Assembly: GCF_009668025.1 (NCBI RefSeq)
Contig: NZ_WJXZ01000007.1
Span: 229,152-293,151, forward strand
Direction: 5' to 3'
From: Larkinella terrae
GTDB lineage: Bacteria; Bacteroidota; Bacteroidia; Cytophagales; Spirosomataceae
DNA length: 64,000 nucleotides
Shown here one piece after another: positions 8,902-17,029 of the stretch. Position numbers and translations under genes: made by a program. The notes beneath the pieces are model-generated. The model saw only the letters and a list, made by a program, of their open reading frames with translations. It was not told the DNA's origin and did no database searches. How positions within the stretch are numbered: the first letter of the stretch is position 1; the number at the start of each line of letters is the position of its first letter.

Positions 8902-8933
8902 TATTCGGTATACGGTTTTCAGTATACCGAATA
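8902..8933. repeat. Short intergenic inverted repeat
   Basis: TATTCGGTATAC at 8902-8913 is exactly complementary to 8922-8933, with an eight-base loop. Further copies of the CGGTAT word follow up to about 8938. It lies between two genes of the same strand and could be an operator or a small member of the intergenic hairpin set. Confidence 0.7.
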
Positions 8934-8944
8934 CCGTAAACCTG

Positions 8945-9268
8945 TTACTGCACCGAAACACCTAACTGGCTCAGTTCTGCCGGATTGAGCGTGGGAGGGA
9001 ACTGACCCTGACGGAGTTTTGAAACGACGCGCTCGCCCACTTTCCGGGCCAGGACCTCCGTAGGAAAACCGTGTTGCCCCGGTTGACCCGGTACAGTTGG
9101 CTGATTGATCACGGTTTTGCCGTTGTGAACGATCTGGTAGCCCCAGCCGCTTCCGGTGGACATGGTCTGAAGTTCATAATCCGGTTTTCGGAAAAACAGG
9201 CTGTAAACCGTAATCAGAACCAGCCCGGCCAGCAAGGTGGCTATTGGTCGCAACCGATTGTTTTTCAT
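8945..9268 (-). CDS. DUF4907-like small membrane-anchored protein
   Basis: 107 residues from the ATG at 9268. That start was chosen because the longer frame would overlap the Kelch gene, and because MKNNRLRPIATLLAGLVLI makes a proper signal anchor. The rest is a small domain with GSGWGYQIVHNGKTVINQP and GFPTEVLARKVGERVVSKL, as in DUF4907 proteins found beside DUF4270 and Kelch genes. It begins four bases after the Kelch stop, so they are likely one transcript. Function unknown. Confidence 0.75.
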   Translation of the reverse strand: MKNNRLRPIATLLAGLVLITVYSLFFRKPDYELQTMSTGSGWGYQIVHNGKTVINQPTVPGQPGQHGFPTEVLARKVGERVVSKLRQGQFPPTLNPAELSQLGVSVQ

Positions 9269-9272
9269 CGAT

Positions 9273-10328
9273 TTAGTTGGTGCTGGTGTCCTGAACAAGC
9301 GTTGGGTCGTATTCCCACAAATCGTCGAAACGGCCGGAGCCGCTGCTTCCAGTGGTGATGTATCCTTTTCCGTTGATCGCGAAACCAAAGGCATATTGGC
9401 GGGAAGATCCTTCAAATGTTCCCTGCTCATACCAGTCGTCGGTGGCCGAATCGTAGACCCAGACGGCGTTGCTGCCATCACCGACGGTCACGTAGCCTTT
9501 CGTGCCAATGGCGAATCCGACCGCGTAACTACGCTGCACCAGCTCATCGCTTTCAAAATCGCCCTTTTCGATCCAGGTATCATTGGCGGCATCATACGCC
9601 CACCAGTCTTTTTCGGCCGATCCGTTGTTGTTACCGGTACCGACATACGCCAGACCGTCGATCACGAACGAGATCGCGCCAAGGCGTTTCGCTCCGCCGT
9701 AGCTGGCGATTTTTTCCCAGGTGCCTTTGGCCGGGTCATACGACCAGAAGTCTTTCAGGTAATTGCCGTCGAAACCGGTGCCCACGTAGCCTTTGTTGCC
9801 CACCGAAAAGGCCACGGCATTGCGCCGGGCGGTACCGCCGAAATCAGCAATTCGTTTCCACGCATTGGCCGCTGGATCAAACTCCCAGAAGTCTTTCAAC
9901 CGTTCGCTGTTGACATTCAGGCCCGTACCGATGTAACCTTTCGTTCCGGCCGAAAAACCGACGGCGGTATTGCGGGCTTCCCCGCCAAAATCGGCCAGTT
10001 GAGTCCAGGTATTTTTAGCGGGGTTGTACGACCAGAAATCTTTCAGCCGATCGTTGTCGGCATTGGTTCCCGTGCCCATGTAGGCAACGTTATTGAGAAC
10101 AAACCCGGCCACGGCGTTCCGGGCCACACCTTCAAAATCGGACCGGCGGTTCCAGTCGCCCAGCACATCGACGGTATCTTCGTTTTTGCAACTACTCAGG
10201 AAACTGCCCCAAAAGCCCCAGATCATGGCGTAAAAAACAATGGTGAGCGTTGCTGAACGACGGTTTTGAATGAATTTGATCGCAGTTGAGAACGGTGTGC
10301 GTGGCCCGTGCTTGAATGTAATTTTCAT
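9273..10328 (-). CDS. Kelch-repeat beta-propeller lipoprotein
   Basis: 351 residues from the ATG at 10328. The hydrophobic stretch ends in LSSC (Cys47), a lipoprotein site, though the charged part before it is unusually long. Six Kelch-like blades follow, each with a GYVGTG-type turn and an FWSYDPAKGTW-type strand. This makes a galactose-oxidase-like propeller without the oxidase's catalytic residues. It likely binds a ligand at the cell surface or in the periplasm. It belongs to the run with the DUF4907-like and DUF4270 genes. Confidence 0.85.
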   Translation of the reverse strand: MKITFKHGPRTPFSTAIKFIQNRRSATLTIVFYAMIWGFWGSFLSSCKNEDTVDVLGDWNRRSDFEGVARNAVAGFVLNNVAYMGTGTNADNDRLKDFWSYNPAKNTWTQLADFGGEARNTAVGFSAGTKGYIGTGLNVNSERLKDFWEFDPAANAWKRIADFGGTARRNAVAFSVGNKGYVGTGFDGNYLKDFWSYDPAKGTWEKIASYGGAKRLGAISFVIDGLAYVGTGNNNGSAEKDWWAYDAANDTWIEKGDFESDELVQRSYAVGFAIGTKGYVTVGDGSNAVWVYDSATDDWYEQGTFEGSSRQYAFGFAINGKGYITTGSSGSGRFDDLWEYDPTLVQDTSTN

Positions 10329-10430
10329 AGAAAAAAAGGGGAAAGTGAGTAAATGGAAAAGCCGTTGCCGGATTGGCAACGGAGTAGGGAACTGGGTGTT
10401 AAAAGGTTTAGTCTGGTATCAATCATGAAC

Positions 10431-11402
10431 TTAAAGCTGGTTATTTCGTCGTTTTTCACTGGCCGAACCGGCGCGGTTTCCCCGCAGATTAAAAATGCCC
10501 GGCATGGTTCGCAGGTCATACCGCAGGGCGTAGACGTATCGCAGCGATAGGCCTACGCTCCAGCCGCTGCCGTTGCTCTGAAGAACAGCCGATTGCGACT
10601 CTCCACGGTTGACACTATACATTAGGTTGGTTGAGATTGAGTTACTAAGTCCCCACTGTTTGCGGGTAAAAAAACTGAGTTCGGCGCGTCCGCCGAGCTT
10701 GACAATGTATTCCACCGATGCCTCGGCGATACTGCTGAGGGATGAGCTCAGGCGGGTTTCGCCGAAGATCTGAATGGTGTCGAGCCGACTCCGGCTGGTG
10801 CGACCGAAACCGCCCCCGCCCCCGCTGTAATTATATCCTTCGACCAGAAAGCTGCTGACCTGCCGCCCGTTGTTCGGAATGGCCCAGATTCCGGCACCGA
10901 GCCATAATCCGGATCGTCCGGCCACCCGGTTTCCAAATCGCATGAGTCGTTTGCCCCGCAGCACCATCCCGTTCTTATTATTCTCAAAGCGGAGGTCTAG
11001 CGCATTGGAGCCGCTGCCGACGACCAGGGTGTTGTGGATGGAGGAGCGCGCGTACCCGCCTTCCACGGCCCAGCGTTCGTTGCTCACCCAGCCCACCACG
11101 GCGCTCCAGCCGGATTGCGTGGTGGCTTTGGTACTGATAAGTCCGTTGAAGGTCTGGTCGAGCTGACTCTTATCCATTCGGAAAAAACCGTCGGCACCGA
11201 CGTACCAGCGTTCACGGATATAAGCTTCTCCATAGCGGGCCACGAGTTGCTTCATTTCGGTTCGGCGGGTTTTGGCCGTTCGTTCGACCGGGTTGTAGGC
11301 ATCGATGGGGTCCACCGACGGACGATAGTAGTCGCTGATTCCCTGGGCCAGGGCCGGGCAGACGATAACGGAAAGCCAGAACGTAGTGAGAGCGGTTTTC
11401 AT
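10431..11402 (-). CDS. Outer-membrane beta-barrel-like protein
   Basis: 323 residues with a signal peptide ending PALAQ. After a charged linker (around residues 35-60) come alternating amphipathic strands: RWYVGADGFF, WSAVVGWVSNERWAVEGGYAR, SGLWLGAGIWAI and WSVGLSLRYVYALRYD. This is the look of a small outer-membrane barrel. No named family was recognised. It lies 28 bases downstream of the S41 protease gene and may be in the same operon. A Gly-rich loop (GGGGGFG) is likely surface-exposed. Confidence 0.65.
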   Translation of the reverse strand: MKTALTTFWLSVIVCPALAQGISDYYRPSVDPIDAYNPVERTAKTRRTEMKQLVARYGEAYIRERWYVGADGFFRMDKSQLDQTFNGLISTKATTQSGWSAVVGWVSNERWAVEGGYARSSIHNTLVVGSGSNALDLRFENNKNGMVLRGKRLMRFGNRVAGRSGLWLGAGIWAIPNNGRQVSSFLVEGYNYSGGGGGFGRTSRSRLDTIQIFGETRLSSSLSSIAEASVEYIVKLGGRAELSFFTRKQWGLSNSISTNLMYSVNRGESQSAVLQSNGSGWSVGLSLRYVYALRYDLRTMPGIFNLRGNRAGSASEKRRNNQL

Positions 11403-11429
11403 GGGAGATGGCCTGCTTAGAAGTGTTGC

Positions 11430-12881
11430 TTATAGCTTAAAGGTTTTAAAGTTCGACATGCTTTTAATCATCCGTCCTCCTCCGGCTTTCCGCTGGAAAG
11501 ACGAACCGAGGCTGGTCAGGTGGTTTTCGACAGCGGCCCGCCGGGCGGTGCGGCTTCCGGTAATCTGAAACAGTGCTTCGTTCAACAGCGCTTCGTTTAC
11601 GTCGCCGAGCGGGAGCAGGTTAATCGGTTCCTGAACTTCCACGTTGGGCGTAAAACCGGTCGAATAGTCGGACTGGCCCAGGCTATTGAAAGATTTGAAG
11701 ACGATCGGTTGCATGCCCCATTTTATTTTTCCGGAATCATCAACAATGGTGATAGACCCCACATTTTTGCCGTAGGTTGTAGTGCCAATCGTGGTTACAG
11801 TCATATAAGGGCGGAGGCCATTGATAATCAGCTCGCTGGCCGAAGCGGTTCCTTCCGTTGTCAGGACAAACACCCGCTGGAGGTTGCCGCCAATGTTCTG
11901 TGATTTGTTGACGAACCGTTGCAGGAAAAATTCATCGCCGTATTCCTGTTTGAGATAGGGCGTCAGGCTTGAGTTCCATTCTTCCCGGAAATAAACCTTA
12001 GTCTGGTCGACATTCTTGCCGATCAGACTCGCCAGATTTGCCGATGAAGACGTATAACCGCCCGGATTGTAGCGCAGATCGAGAACCAGTTCGTTGACGC
12101 CTTTGGCTTTGAAGTTGCTGAAAATGGCATCAATCTGGTCATCGTATTCAGAGCCGTTGCTGTTGTTGGGAGCGGGAACAAATTGATTATATACCAGATA
12201 ACCAACGGTTTTTCCACTCACTGAATACACCGAATCCATAAAAACCGGGTTGGCCTGGAAGGTTGTGGCCGTTACCGAAATCGACTTGTCGGTATCCACC
12301 AGCGCACTATTCTGAACTTCGGCCAGACCAAACGAGTAGGATGTACCGCCCGAATAGAGCAGCGAGTTATAGTTGCTGGTGGTAATCGTTTGTCCGTTTA
12401 CTTTGCTGATGATGTCGCCCCGTTTGAAACCGGCAGCCGCGGCCGGTGAGTTGGGCAACACGTACAAAACCTGCGCAATGACATTGGTAGAACCCTGCGA
12501 ACGCAGGTACAAGGTAAATTCCATCCCCGTTGTTGTGGATTCTCCGCTCAGCGAAGCCGACAGCTCATCGGCATTTTCCTCGATCCACGAAAACCGGTCG
12601 CCGTCGGGGCGCTGGGTGGCGTCGAACGAATAAAGCAGCGAGTCAAAGAAATCGGAGGGAGCCAGCGTTAAATCGGGGCTGGCGGGAATTTTGTCATTCC
12701 AGTAATAATACTCCCGCATGTTTTCCAGAATCCAGTTGTCAACGGTTTGGTTGTCAGACGTGGTATTACTGGTCGTTGTCGGTGTAACCAGATCGGTTTG
12801 CTTGTTGCAGGACGACAGTAGCCAAACAGACAGCAACGACATTCCCCACCACGCCGATTTGATGCGCAATTTATTTTTCAT
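11430..12881 (-). CDS. S41 family C-terminal processing peptidase, lipoprotein
   Basis: 483 residues. The signal ends LLSSC (Cys25), followed by a Thr/Ser-rich linker. A PDZ domain is seen around residues 130-180 (AGFKRGDIISKVNG). The protease domain has LVLDLRYNPGGYTSS, then TEGTASASELIINGL, which carries the nucleophilic Ser, and TYGKNVGS with the general-base Lys. These are the Ser-Lys dyad features of CtpA/Tsp proteases. It should act in the periplasm on C-termini of envelope proteins; lipid anchoring is common in Bacteroidota. Target unknown. Confidence 0.92.
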   Translation of the reverse strand: MKNKLRIKSAWWGMSLLSVWLLSSCNKQTDLVTPTTTSNTTSDNQTVDNWILENMREYYYWNDKIPASPDLTLAPSDFFDSLLYSFDATQRPDGDRFSWIEENADELSASLSGESTTTGMEFTLYLRSQGSTNVIAQVLYVLPNSPAAAAGFKRGDIISKVNGQTITTSNYNSLLYSGGTSYSFGLAEVQNSALVDTDKSISVTATTFQANPVFMDSVYSVSGKTVGYLVYNQFVPAPNNSNGSEYDDQIDAIFSNFKAKGVNELVLDLRYNPGGYTSSSANLASLIGKNVDQTKVYFREEWNSSLTPYLKQEYGDEFFLQRFVNKSQNIGGNLQRVFVLTTEGTASASELIINGLRPYMTVTTIGTTTYGKNVGSITIVDDSGKIKWGMQPIVFKSFNSLGQSDYSTGFTPNVEVQEPINLLPLGDVNEALLNEALFQITGSRTARRAAVENHLTSLGSSFQRKAGGGRMIKSMSNFKTFKL

Positions 12882-12998
12882 AGATACTTCAGGTTGTATT
12901 CAGAATTCAGTCCTCACATTCACTGTCCCACGTTCACCTGTTTCCCCCGGCAGCGATGCCATCTCACCGCTTGACCGGGGAAAAGAAAGGTGAGTACC

Positions 12999-13826
12999 TT
13001 ATTTTCTCGGCTTCAACACCTGTTTGAAGGTGCCATCAGCCGCAAAAAGTAGCGCAACCGGTTTTCCATCGCTGGTTTTCACCATCACCACCAATTGTCC
13101 TTCCGGTGTTTTGGCAGCATCCTTAATGGTCGAACCCGTATAATTGTCCGAAACATATTTGGTAACTGCCGCTGGCAAATCCGCAACGGCAACGGAAGCC
13201 AGTTTGCCGCGAAGCGGTTTGGAAACTTCCTTGTTGAAAGTGCCGTCGGTATTGAACAGCAGGGTTTTAGCTTGATCGCTGACCACAATCATGACCAAAT
13301 AGCCACGGGTGCTGTCTTTGGCAGCGGTTTTGATTTCCGCTCCGGCATAGTTCGAACTGATGTAGCTGGTGATCGTGGCCGGAAGATCGGTAACCGCAAC
13401 CTGCTCCAGGCTTCCTTTCTTACCCGGTCCGCCTTTTCCGTGCGGGCCACCTTTGCCACCCGGACCGCCTTTCAGCTCCAGTTCTTCGTTGAAGGTACCG
13501 TCTGCATTGAACAACAGCGCTTTAGCTTCGCCGTTTTGCGTGATGGCAACCAGGTAATTTCCGGCATCGTCTTTCGCGGCATAGTCGGTTGTCGCTCCGG
13601 CATAATGGGAAGAAATGTAACTGCTAACGGCCGCCGGAAGCTCGGTAACGGCAATTTTGGTTACTTTCTTTTTGCAGAAAAACCCGGCACTATCGGAAGC
13701 CAGACGGGCCGAACTGATCGATAAAGTGGACGAATCGGAATCCGGATTTACCGACTGTTGACTCTGGTTACATCCGTACAAACACGCGCCAATAACAGTC
13801 AATGCGACTAAAAGGGATTTTTTCAT
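12999..13826 (-). CDS. Lipoprotein with three PepSY-like repeats and a Gly-rich linker
   Basis: 275 residues; the signal ends LYGC (Cys19). Three related units of about 65-70 residues each begin with V(A/T)xLPAxxxxY(I/V)S and end with LLFxxDGTF. This is the pattern of PepSY-like (BLIP-like) periplasmic domains. Between units 1 and 2 is a collagen-like stretch GGPGGKGGPHGKGGPGKKG. PepSY-like proteins of this sort are abundant in Bacteroidota and their role is not established; inhibition of peptidases has been proposed for PepSY domains. The adjacent S41 protease is therefore suggestive. Confidence 0.8.
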   Translation of the reverse strand: MKKSLLVALTVIGACLYGCNQSQQSVNPDSDSSTLSISSARLASDSAGFFCKKKVTKIAVTELPAAVSSYISSHYAGATTDYAAKDDAGNYLVAITQNGEAKALLFNADGTFNEELELKGGPGGKGGPHGKGGPGKKGSLEQVAVTDLPATITSYISSNYAGAEIKTAAKDSTRGYLVMIVVSDQAKTLLFNTDGTFNKEVSKPLRGKLASVAVADLPAAVTKYVSDNYTGSTIKDAAKTPEGQLVVMVKTSDGKPVALLFAADGTFKQVLKPRK

Positions 13827-13872
13827 GGTTTTGAAGTTATTTATAATTGGTTGGTAAAGAGTTGGTGGGCAA

Positions 13873-14538
13873 TCAGGTGTCCAGTTTCAAATGACCGGTC
13901 GAGATGCTGGGTTCAGTTCGGAAAAAGTCGTAGAGCCGACGGCCGATGAGTTCGTGACTGATAGCATTCAGGCGTTCTCGGTCGCCGGTAATAAAAAATT
14001 CTTCCCGCGAATCGATCAGCGCCTGTACGTCAAACACCCGGAAACCCCGGTGGTTGCCTTCGCTTTTCAGGATCGCGCTGCCTTTCCGGCGCAGCCAGCC
14101 GCTGACTGGTTCACGATGGGGGAAAGGCGTCATCAGGATAACCCGGCCCCGGTGAAACCGAAGGGTTTCCAGAATCACCGACAGATGTCCGTAAATTTCG
14201 CGCAGCGGTTTGATATTGCTCAGGCACGATTGAAGACGTAACTTCCAGGCGTTCAGGTGTTCCAGTAGCAAATCTCCGGCGCTGGGCCGAAGTACCATGC
14301 GGGCGTCGCGCAAATGGCGATTCGCAATCTGCAGGATAATGAGGTCGTACCGGCGGAGCGGCACTCGCTGCAACACGTCCGCTATTGTGCAGAGCGCCAT
14401 CGGCGCATGATAAGTCACGACCACTTCCAGCCCCCCGCGTTCGAGTTGCTGGACAAACTGATCGATGTAGCTTTGTCGGGAATTTAGGCCCGAGTCGTAA
14501 TGGAGACTATCCGCAATGACCAACAAGTGCATTTTCAT
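13873..14538 (-). CDS. SGNH-hydrolase-like protein
   Basis: 221 residues without a signal peptide. The start HLLVIADSLHYDSG resembles block I of SGNH hydrolases (usually GDS). RRYDLIILQIANRHL fits the block III region and GRVILMTPFPHRE the strand before block V. The Asp-x-x-His of block V is not clear: the C-terminal part reads TGDRERLNAISHELIGRRLYDFF, where His may serve. It is probably a cytoplasmic esterase-like protein or a non-catalytic relative. It is the first gene of the minus-strand run and lies upstream of the PepSY-like gene. Confidence 0.5.
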   Translation of the reverse strand: MKMHLLVIADSLHYDSGLNSRQSYIDQFVQQLERGGLEVVVTYHAPMALCTIADVLQRVPLRRYDLIILQIANRHLRDARMVLRPSAGDLLLEHLNAWKLRLQSCLSNIKPLREIYGHLSVILETLRFHRGRVILMTPFPHREPVSGWLRRKGSAILKSEGNHRGFRVFDVQALIDSREEFFITGDRERLNAISHELIGRRLYDFFRTEPSISTGHLKLDT

Positions 14539-14784
14539 TGCTTTTTTAATTTCAGGTTCAACGTCGGAGCGGGTCAGTCTAACCTTGAAGCCTCCCGGTT
14601 TTCCAACGATACAATTGCCATTACGCCGGAGAATCTGGCACTGTTGCAGCGGTATTCGAAAAAAAATGCAGAAATTGAGGTAATCGAAAAAAAAGAAAAA
14701 AAGTAGCTGGAGGCTGCAACAGTCGCCCGAATATTGACGTATTGGGAATGTATGCGTGAATTATTTACTTAAATCGTTACGGCC

Positions 14785-15390
14785 TTGTTCTTCCGAAAGC
14801 GCCCCTCCTTCGCGGAAAACGATATCGATAGTGTGATTGAAGCCTGCCGCAGCAATGATGCGCAGGCTCAGCGTGTTTTGTTTAAAAAGTTTTATAGCTA
14901 TTCCAAAAGTATTTGCATGCGGTATTCGGCCAATACGGAAGAAGCAGAAGAAGTGTTGAATGAAAGTTTTCTGAAGGTTTTTCAACGGCTTCATCAATAT
15001 GACGCTTCCCATCCGTTCAAAGCCTGGCTGCGGTCGATTCTGATCAATACCGCCATTAGTTATTACCGCAAATACCACAAATTAGACACAACGGCCCTGG
15101 AAGCGGGTCAGGATGTGGCGTTTGAAGACGATGTAATCGGCCAGATTTCGGCCGACGAGATTCTGGCGCTGGTCCAGCAACTGCCGCCCGCTTATCGAAC
15201 TGTGTTCTCGATGCATGTAGTAGATGGCTACAGCCTTCGGGAAATTGCCGAGGTGTTGCAAAGCAACGAAGCCACGATCCGTTCGCATTTTCTGCGGTCG
15301 CGGCAACGTCTTCAGCAGGCCATCAAGTCTGCCTACCCACACCTGTTTCCATCCGATCCTGCGATTCCTATTCGTTACTATGAAAACTGA
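14785..15390 (+). CDS. ECF-type RNA polymerase sigma factor
   Basis: 201 residues. The start is uncertain: TTG at 14785 is used because an in-frame TAA at 14770 closes the frame upstream and no ATG is available. Region 2 is seen around residues 20-90 (ICMRYSANTEEAEEVLNESF, HPFKAWLRSILINTAI). Region 4 is around residues 125-185 (LPPAYRTVFSMHVVDGYSLR, then a helix-turn-helix with EIAEVLQSNEATIRSHFLRS). It overlaps the next gene by 11 bases (ATG at 15380, stop at 15390). That gene is probably its regulator or effector. Confidence 0.92.
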   Translation: MFFRKRPSFAENDIDSVIEACRSNDAQAQRVLFKKFYSYSKSICMRYSANTEEAEEVLNESFLKVFQRLHQYDASHPFKAWLRSILINTAISYYRKYHKLDTTALEAGQDVAFEDDVIGQISADEILALVQQLPPAYRTVFSMHVVDGYSLREIAEVLQSNEATIRSHFLRSRQRLQQAIKSAYPHLFPSDPAIPIRYYEN

Positions 15391-16942
15391 TAAATTTGAG
15401 GAAAATATACGACAAAAGCTGGAGGGGATAGACCCTCCGTTCCAGGAGTCCGATTGGTTGCATCTCCGGTCATTTCTGCGTCGCAACGGCGTGCCGTCTA
15501 TTGGCGGTGGAGCGGTGCAATGGCTGGTGCCCATGATGAGTGCTGCCACGGTTGCCGGGCTGGTGGTTCTGACGGTTTGGCAATACCGCACCAACCAGAA
15601 ACTGGAACAAACCGTACGGACACTGAAGGATTCAGTGACGATTCTCCAACAGGTTCCGGTGGATACGCCGGTGGCGGTTGCCCCAAAAACCGATACGGTT
15701 TACATCGTTCGCGAGGTTCCGGCGCCCCGTTTAACGCCCATCGGTCCTCGATATCGGCCAGACGAGCGCGCATTGGCTGAAAATTCGGAAACCGATGAGT
15801 CCGAAACGAATGCGGGCAGAAACAGTTCAACTGATGAACCGTCGCAAACGCAACGATCGGAGGGAGGTCTGCCGCAGGGCAGCGGTTTGCCGGAACGGTC
15901 CGGAACGAAGGAGCGGTTTTCGGAATCGAAAAACCGCTTTAATGAATCGGATGATCCGAATCGGTTGAATACTGGCCGTAAATCTTCCGACCAAAACAAT
16001 TTCCGATCGTCAAATTCTTCTAATTCAACCGGTGAACACTGGAATCAACGGGATGAGATGCGGTACTCCGGTCGGCAAAAACCGTCCGGATTTGAAATCA
16101 CCCGGCCTTTGTCGGCGAATGGAAATGGTGCCTCGGGTCAGGTGAACTCATCCGGCAATTCCGGTTCGGTTTCGCCATTGGCCGAATCTGTTTCGATTTC
16201 CTGGGAGCTCGTGCCGCATCGGCCTTTGGAAATAGATTCGAGTTATTATACTGAAAAATTTGATCGTCGACTTCGCCGGATGCGGGCGTCCACTCCGCGT
16301 CTGGCCGCTTCGTCCCTCCTGAAACCGGAGGTTGAAAAACCGAACCAGCCGTTCGTGCACGTTCGGGCCGGGGCAAGCGCTCAGATTGGCGGGCGCCAGA
16401 GCGGTTTTGGATTTGCTACTGAAATCCTGATGGGTGAACATTTAACCATCGGGCTGGGCCTGAATAGTTTGAAAGTTACGGGCGAGAAATTTGTGAATGA
16501 GATCCAGTATGCCTTCAATCGCAGGAGCGATTTCCGGCGGGATTATCCGGGAAAAGTGCCACCTGAAATCCGCACCCAGATTCTGGATATTAATCGTGGA
16601 GGATCGACTTTGCAATTACCCATCACGTTTGGATACCGGATTCCGCTCGGCAATTCTATTGCCTTAACCCCCGCAGTTGGAGCGAGTTTCAGTTTGGAAG
16701 CGAAGGACAACATAACCTATATGCATCAGGTAGGGCCGTTTGATTTTATAGAGAAAAAGTTTTCTGAAAAGTGCTCACCGAATGTATATAACAACTGGCT
16801 CGTGAATGTTTCGATTGAGAAGCAGTGGGGCCATTGGATCATTCAAGGCAGTCCTTATTTGTCAAATCCATTGATGTCGACGCAGTTTAGCCTCAACCAT
16901 ACGTCCGCCGGGGTAAGAGCGCGTTTGTTGTATCAATTTTGA
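15380..16942 (+). CDS. Sigma-linked membrane protein with barrel-like C-terminus
   Basis: 520 residues from the ATG at 15380, overlapping the sigma gene. The N-terminal ~45 residues are cytoplasmic in character (FEENIRQKLEGIDPPFQESD), as in anti-sigma factors. One membrane span follows (around residues 50-70, MMSAATVAGLVVLTVW), then a low-complexity Ser/Asn/Arg-rich stretch of about 200 residues. The C-terminal ~190 residues look like beta-strands of an outer-membrane barrel (FVHVRAGASAQIGG, LTIGLGLNSLKV, LQLPITFGYRIPL) and end in RARLLYQF with a terminal aromatic. No named family recognised. A protein joining an inner-membrane anchor to a barrel-like domain could bridge the envelope. Confidence 0.65.
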   Translation: MKTDKFEENIRQKLEGIDPPFQESDWLHLRSFLRRNGVPSIGGGAVQWLVPMMSAATVAGLVVLTVWQYRTNQKLEQTVRTLKDSVTILQQVPVDTPVAVAPKTDTVYIVREVPAPRLTPIGPRYRPDERALAENSETDESETNAGRNSSTDEPSQTQRSEGGLPQGSGLPERSGTKERFSESKNRFNESDDPNRLNTGRKSSDQNNFRSSNSSNSTGEHWNQRDEMRYSGRQKPSGFEITRPLSANGNGASGQVNSSGNSGSVSPLAESVSISWELVPHRPLEIDSSYYTEKFDRRLRRMRASTPRLAASSLLKPEVEKPNQPFVHVRAGASAQIGGRQSGFGFATEILMGEHLTIGLGLNSLKVTGEKFVNEIQYAFNRRSDFRRDYPGKVPPEIRTQILDINRGGSTLQLPITFGYRIPLGNSIALTPAVGASFSLEAKDNITYMHQVGPFDFIEKKFSEKCSPNVYNNWLVNVSIEKQWGHWIIQGSPYLSNPLMSTQFSLNHTSAGVRARLLYQF

Positions 16943-16980
16943 TAATTTGGAAGATCAGAAACGGATTATCGGAGCGCCTT

Positions 16981-17017
16981 TAGCTTAAGTTAACCCTAAT
17001 AGGGTTAACTTAAGCTA
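16981..17017. terminator. Bidirectional hairpin between convergent genes
   Basis: A perfect 17-bp stem, 16981-16997 with 17001-17017, around a three-base loop AAT. A short T-run follows on the plus strand. It lies 39 bases after the upstream stop and 13 bases before the end of the minus-strand gene, as expected of a shared terminator. Confidence 0.75.
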
Positions 17018-17029
17018 TTTTGGCTTGAT

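Noticed and set aside
9237-10256. 339-codon plus-strand frame opposite the Kelch gene
   Set aside because: Its repeats mirror the Kelch blades on the other strand, so it is a shadow of a repetitive gene.
12899-12998. Inverted repeat between the S41 and PepSY-like genes
   Set aside because: CACCTGTTTCCCCCGG and its partner near 12975-12992 pair only with gaps; too weak to list with the others.
14752-14784. ATG at 14752 as start of the sigma factor
   Set aside because: It is in frame, but TAA at 14770 stops it after six codons.
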